Source: Volvariella volvacea V23
Lineage: Eukaryota; Basidiomycota; Agaricomycetes; Agaricales; Pluteaceae
DNA: 64,000 bases
Assembly (NCBI GenBank): GCA_000349905.1
Contig: KB722761.1
Span: forward strand, 379,647 to 443,646
Direction: 5' to 3'
Shown here: piece by piece, positions 58,799-64,000 of the stretch
Position numbering within the stretch: position 1 is the stretch's first letter
Layout: the number at the start of each line of letters is the position of its first letter
Position numbers and translations under genes: made by a program
Notes under the pieces: model-generated
Databases searched by the model: none
Seen by the model: only the letters and a program-made list of their open reading frames with translations
What the model was told of the DNA's origin: nothing

Positions 58799-60887
58799 TT
58801 AGATCTCCAAAACCTCAGCAACCTTCTCATGTCGAGGGATCATCTTAATCCTAAACGGGACAGGCGAGCGACCAGAAAGACCGTCGTACTCCTTCAAATC
58901 GATAGGCTCTCCTGGGATGGTCTCCATCTTGAACGCCCATAGGAGACGAGCGATGACGAGGAAGATTTCGCGCTCGGCTACCCACATGCCTGGGCAGATT
59001 CGTCGGCTAGTGGGAAGAGACAGAGGTTATTTTGGTGTCATAGCGAGAGGGGCGAGGGGGCGAGCGATACATACCCGGCACCGAACATCCAGTGGTCACG
59101 CTCGTTGGCGTCGGGGAGGTTGGCAGACTCGGAGGAGAGGTACGGGTCGCGGATGTACCGCTCGGGCTATTTCGAGTTCGAATTCGAGTAGCCAGCCGCG
59201 TTAGTTGTCCGACATTCAGTGGCAGAAGGGGAAAACGGTTACTCACGTCAAAGGCGTCGGCGTTCTCGTGTCGGCGGGGATCGTGGTGCATTGTGTACTG
59301 TGAAGGGAAACGGTGAGCTCTCGGTGGTGTGATGTAGGTTGCGCAGGACTCACTGTGTTCAAAACTAGGACGGTGTTCTTGGGGATGAACTTGCCGTCGT
59401 AGACAAAGTCCTGGGTGTTGGTGTGGGGTGTACCGAGCCAGAACGGGTTGTGGCACCTTTCGACCTCCTATGGACGACGAATTGGGGTATGAATGAGAAG
59501 GGAAGGAAATCAATGAGCGATCCCGAGGACCAATGAATGAGCCATATTGAGACATCATACCTTGATGATCGCATGAATGAAGGGCAAGTTCTTCTCGTCT
59601 TCGGCGGTTGGCAGCCTGTTGCGGCCGACCACGCGATCCAGTTCTTCGTGTGCTTTGGCTTGAATGTGTGGGTAAGATGGGATCAATGCCGAGAACCACT
59701 GCATGATCGAAGCAGTCTACGAAAGAGTTAGTGTTTAATATATTTTAGGTGCTTGGGTATTCACTGTTTCGACACCGCCAATCATGAAAGCCGAGCACAG
59801 GATGGACATGTCGAGATGATCCATATCCTCTTCCTCCTTTGTCTCGATCATGTTCTTGACCAAGCAATCCGGCACCTCTTCCCCTCGTTTCATCCTCGCT
59901 TCGATATCGAGAATCATGCCACCGTAGGTTTTGACCAAGTCGTCGTGCAGCCTTTTCGCCCGGTTGATCATGTAGTTTCCTGGGACCTTTTGGAGCAGTG
60001 GTACGAAATCAGTCAAGTTCGACACTGGACCAGTGCAGTTCCTGTGTAGTCCCCATCAGCACCGAGAGCATCTCTCAGGCGAATCGACCGCTTACATGAA
60101 TTCCCTAGACATCCTCAAAGCCTCGGCAACCATGGGGTGCTTGATGTCGTCCGTCCTCGTTCCAAAAGTGACAGTGAGCATGTTGTTCAGCGAGCATCGT
60201 CCAGCGTGTGGCTGTGGGTTAATAGGAACCTGTCCCGCCTTGCCGAATTTATACAAATCGCGAATCAACACAGTCGCTTCGTAGTCCAGCACGTGCGTGT
60301 ATCCGTCAACGGCTCGCGAGTTCAAAGAGCCAAAGGCGATGCGACGGTGCTTCCTCCTGTGGCATCGCGGTCCAGTCAGATGGTTTCTGGGAGGGAGTTT
60401 GGTCTGGCCTACCATCGGTCGTTGTAGGGAGTGGCAGTGATGCCTCTGCCAGCGAAGATGATTTGTGACTTTAGGAACATTTCCTTTCTTGAGGAGAACA
60501 CCGCTCCATTGGTCACGAACAGGTCCTTGGCGATAACCGGATCTGAAATTATGACGAAGAGCTGATTCCCCAGGTAGAAGGAGTACAAAGACCCGAATTT
60601 CTTTGCCCAGTAGTCGAGAGTGAGCTCGGGGTAGTGTGTAAGGAAGGGGAAGGATCCTGAAAATTCACAGGTCAGAATGTGGGTCGAAAAGGGATTGGGA
60701 AAGACGCACCGACGATGGGCAGACCAACAGGTCCGTCTGGAACTGGATGACCTTCTGCGTCGTATCGACGACCGTAGAGTGACTTGTAGACCAGGAAGAT
60801 GGCAGCCGAAACCAGTCCGGCGAGGATGATCATGTTTGGGCTGAGTGAGCCGGAGAAAGCAAAAGTTTGAGCGACGGAAGAAGACAT
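58799..60887 (-). CDS. Cytochrome P450 monooxygenase no. 2
   Basis: Nine exons (60710..60887, 60413..60656, 60096..60356, 59765..60041, 59561..59716, 59354..59467, 59247..59297, 59075..59166, 58799..59006) total 1581 bp and give 526 residues. All eight intron positions and phases match P450 no. 1, and six internal exons have identical lengths. The N-terminal anchor is about residues 17-37. Motifs are PDGPVGLPIVG, I-helix AFMIGGVETTAS, K-helix EVER, PERYI and FGAGRRICPG with Cys462. Function is as for P450 no. 1: an ER-bound monooxygenase of unknown substrate. A TTTAAAAGG element lies about 130 bp upstream of the start. Confidence 0.93.
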
Positions 60888-62102
60888 TTTTGAGTGTAGA
60901 CGAAGAGAGCAAGTAAGAATGTAGAATATGGTTGATTGCTTTGTGAATGAGCTGAGGTGCTGGAGGATGAGAGAGCAGAGGAGCTGATGGAGAATGAGCA
61001 GCAAAATACGAGTCCTTTTAAACCCTTCGTGCTCTCTCCCAACTCTGCACGTTTTCCTCCTTTTCGCCAATGTCTGACATGTCGGAACAACAGTGGATGG
61101 AAACCATCCAAAAAACCACACATCCAGTATGCGTTTGCAATTGGATCTGCACTAGGCACCCACCTACTACTTCTCAAGCCTTAACGGACCTCGCGGTCAT
61201 TGACTTTTGAGTTTCAGTATGCTCCGAATGACACATACTTTCTGTTAAAGTTAAAGAATGATGCGATAGGCATGGAGGACAAAAATGGTGCACGACAGAG
61301 CGTGGGTGTAATAACTGGATTATCTGTCTACCACTTTGTTGGTTAGACACAAATGTAGGATGACTGCAAGGAACGTACAGATTAGAAGCATCAGTCTCTC
61401 CTCGGATAAGACTGAGCACCTGGATAGGTGACGGTAACAGAATGGAGCTCTACGGCACCGGAAAAGCGATTCCAGAGCCTAGAATGCCAACGAGTGTGCA
61501 AACTTTCGCTGCCCGGTGCGCGCGCAACACGGCCAGCATACGTGTGGGACTGCTCAGGCGGGGGTCTACACAGGCACTGCGCAGATGCTGACTCGGCGAT
61601 AGAGAAATCTAATTTTAGCGCATAAAAGATTGGCTACAGCCATTCAAGCTCGCAGCTGGATGTAACCAGCGACAACGCAAATCTGTTTGACACAATGCTG
61701 ATGAATTTGAAGTCCCCATGGACCTAGTAGTCACGTTGGCCAGCCCATCTGTGTCAACCCGTCCGCTGAGACAGAAAAAGACCTGTCAGCGGTACGCGAT
61801 GGGAGTTTCTCTGCTGCGTGGATGGGAGTGGGTGCACGACCGTCGGGCATGTGACCGGTGGAAACCGAATGTCGGCCGGTTTTGCCATTCTCGGATCAGT
61901 CCGCCTAGTCCGTGCGATGTCGCACCGTGTCGTGACCTACCCTTGATGCTCCCGCTACGGTATTTTAAATCTATTGTGGCCTTTGACTGATGAGAAATCG
62001 TTGCGGTAGATCCGGAATACACCTTCTTTTGCTTCCACCTCCTACTCGGCACAACCTCCAGCTATAAGCCCAACAAACTCTACGCAGGCTCAACCCCGTA
62101 CC
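60888..62102. other. Divergent intergenic region between P450 no. 2 and the HPP gene
   Basis: Holds both promoters. The TTTAAAAGG near 61013-61022 (minus) is a TATA-like element for the P450. The small frames at 61428-61990 have no domain. Confidence 0.45.
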
Positions 62103-63031
62103 ATGCCCCAAAACCGACTCGCTTATTTGCCCACCTGGATCAGCCATTGGCTTGGCTATCGAGCAACCCCTCCGCCCAAGAGACCGGACTATGTTATTTG
62201 GTTTTGGACTTGGATTGCAGCATTTGGAGGCATCTCCATCCTGCAAGCAGTCTTTGGTCATGCGGAATATTTCATCCGACGAGGTGTACCGTCAATCGTG
62301 GCCAGTTATGTACGTCTGCCGCCCCATCACCTCGTTACCCTTTTCCCAACCCTAATTCATCTGATATAGGGCGCCTCCGCCGTGCTGGTCTATGGTGCAA
62401 TTGAAGCACCGCTAGCTCAGCCCCGGGCACTGGTTGGGGGTCACTTCATCGGTGCCCTCACTGGTCTTTGCATTACAAAGCTCGTCCACCTCGTTCCAAC
62501 AGAAGAAAGGTTCTTAGAGCTTCAATGGCTCGCTGGCTCGCTCTCCTGCGCAACAGCAATTGTTTTGATGCAGATCACCAACACGACCCATCCCCCTGCG
62601 GGTATGTTTCCGTTTTTCTTACTCCGCGCCATCCTCGAACAACGTCATTGACATAATCAACCCTTTCTTGCTTTCCTCTGCACGCGCTTCTGGCTACCCC
62701 AAATGAAGGTGCAACGGCACTACTCGCCGCCGTAAACGCCGAAATTCGTGATTTGAGCTGGTACTACCTTCCAGTTGTCTTGCTATCTTCAGCCCTTATG
62801 CTTGCGGTGGCACTCCTTGTTAACAATATCCAACGGAGGTACCCAATATTCTGGATTGCACCTTCGCTACCACCTCCGCCTCCGCCTGCGGCCCACCACC
62901 ACCACCATCACCATCAAGAAGCGCACCAAGAAGCACACTCATCTACCGCGACAAGTAGTGCGGATAACTTCCAACATGAAAAGAATGGACAAAATGAAAA
63001 GACATCCCCACCCACGGTATCACCTGTCTAA
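62103..63031 (+). CDS. HPP-family integral membrane protein with a histidine-rich tail
   Basis: Three exons (62103..62309, 62370..62601, 62709..63031) join in phase to 253 residues. Four hydrophobic helices are visible: FWTWIAAFGGISILQAVF, ASAVLVYGAIEAP onward, LVGGHFIGALTGLCITKLV, and YYLPVVLLSSALMLAVALLV. The family signature THPPAGATAL has His143-Pro144-Pro145, split by the second intron just after PPA. HPP proteins are four-helix membrane proteins; some in cyanobacteria and plants are linked to nitrite transport, and fungal ones are uncharacterised. The C-terminal tail has a proline run, then seven His in a row with more His nearby, which may bind metal (inference). Confidence 0.88.
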
Positions 63032-64000
63032 ACTGTAGAGTCTTTGCTACTGTATATTATTTGATGACGACTATATTACACGATTGTATTCTGCTATTAG
63101 ATTAATGCCAAATTTGACTCACCATCTAACGCCACCAATAGACTCACCCGAGAACCTGTCCTGCCTTGCTTCTGTACCGCAGGGTCCGGCGGCGAGTCCC
63201 GGACCTTGCCGCAGAGTGCGCCGGAGGTTCCCGTGTTCCCGTTCCTGTTTGTGCCGATACCACGCCTCGGAAAATCCAACAGAGTCCGAATCTTCTGCTG
63301 TAGCACACATTCCGTAAGGCAGGTCATGTGCCATACAGCCCTTGGACATGTCCACTTGTCATCACAATTGCTCGGGAAGGGGTCCCTCCCTGCTGTACCT
63401 TACAGCTATGCACATTCTATGCCCCGACGCTAAATGCAGGCATGCCTGGATCCTGATTGCCAGAGCGATGATCTACATCATGGATGACTTCATACAGGTC
63501 AACGCTCGTGATACTGCGCTAATCGCGATAGAATCGAATGCTGCCCCACCCTGCGTTCTGAATCGTTCCTGCAGCTACAACGAGCTGCTGGAGCCACCAT
63601 CGCGTGGATCGTTCCTCCGACCCGAGATGGGTGGCCTTCAGCTTCAAGTTACTTCCTAGAGGCCTGACAGCGGCCGGTCAGCAAAGGGATTCATCTTAAA
63701 TTTTAAGCGTGAACGCTATAGCTCTGCCCCCGGGGTTTCTTGAAAAATGTCACCCGTGAAGGGGGGAGGGGCTGCGGGTGTCGAAAAAAAAATAATGAGC
63801 TCCACAGATGCGTAGTCGGCCTTTCTGTCAAGTACGGTAAGCGATGGTGTACAACCCCACTTTCGAAATTACGGCATCCAGACTCCATAGGACTGAATGC
63901 AAAAAATGAGTCCAGACAATCTAGCAACTTGATGGTGATGTTGCTGGCGGTGTCAGTCGGGGAATGGGCCGACTCGTCCGCTAGGGTTTTTACTGGCTTT
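63032..64000. other. Right-edge sequence without a supported gene
   Basis: Short frames on both strands only. An A run lies at 63785-63793. Nothing is recognised. Confidence 0.45.

Noticed and set aside
29208..60887. A secondary-metabolite cluster around the two P450s
   Set aside because: No synthase, terpene cyclase, methyltransferase or dedicated transporter lies between or beside them.
1..64000. CRISPR arrays, bacterial operons, riboswitches
   Set aside because: The gene structure is eukaryotic throughout and no direct-repeat/spacer pattern was seen.

Overview
The window looks like nuclear DNA of a basidiomycete fungus, most likely an Agaricomycete. Genes are cut by many short (about 35-100 bp) GT-AG introns. 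The gene families fit: a DUF6533-type seven-helix-like protein, STAND (NACHT/WD40) receptors, F-box and BTB families, multi-intron P450s, and nuclear tRNAs with introns. The genus cannot be fixed from the sequence; Ceratobasidiaceae (Rhizoctonia-like) is only a guess. Two runs of exactly 100 N (7387-7486, 22395-22494) are scaffold gaps.

Layout. 0-0.7 kb: a broken copy of a small Crinkler-header-like family that recurs at 45.5-47.8 kb. 1.0-2.5: secreted M28 aminopeptidase. 3.4-6.6: head-to-head pair of BTB paralogues. 6.7-7.05: tRNA-Ala(AGC) and tRNA-Gly(GCC), both with introns. 7.7-10.6: DUF6533 membrane protein. 12.6-16.7: a decayed NACHT receptor split by a solo LTR, plus a second, older relic. 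18.5-19.3: roadblock dynein light chain. 19.5-22.9: KLHDC4-like kelch protein. 23.8-25.7: F-box/LRR-like protein. 29.2-31.3: P450 no. 1. 32.8-34.7: ribosomal protein eL14 and a TMEM242-like two-helix protein. 35.4-36.4: frameshifted kinase-like gene. 38.7-43.2: an AT-rich, broken NACHT-WD40 gene with 14 WD repeats. 43.5-44.8: ubiquitin-like/WLM metalloprotease. 45.5-47.8: one broken and one intact Crinkler-header-like gene. 48.7-50.8: disordered protein. 51.4-53.3: ZNF511-like zinc-finger protein. 54.6-58.5: a broken and an intact F-box paralogue. 58.8-60.9: P450 no. 2, with the same eight intron positions as no. 1. 62.1-63.0: HPP-family membrane protein.

The window mixes two kinds of gene. 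Housekeeping genes (eL14, roadblock, kelch, WLM, ZNF511-like, M28, TMEM242-like) are open and splice cleanly in silico. Expanding families (NACHT, Crinkler-header-like, F-box, kinase-like) carry single-base indels, stop codons and an LTR insertion. No single biosynthetic cluster is evident; the two P450s lie 27 kb apart with unrelated genes between. The most interesting objects are the AT-rich 14-repeat NACHT-WD40 gene, the small protein family that appears to carry two tandem header domains each ending at an exon boundary, and the solo LTR with a perfect 5-bp target duplication inside a receptor gene.
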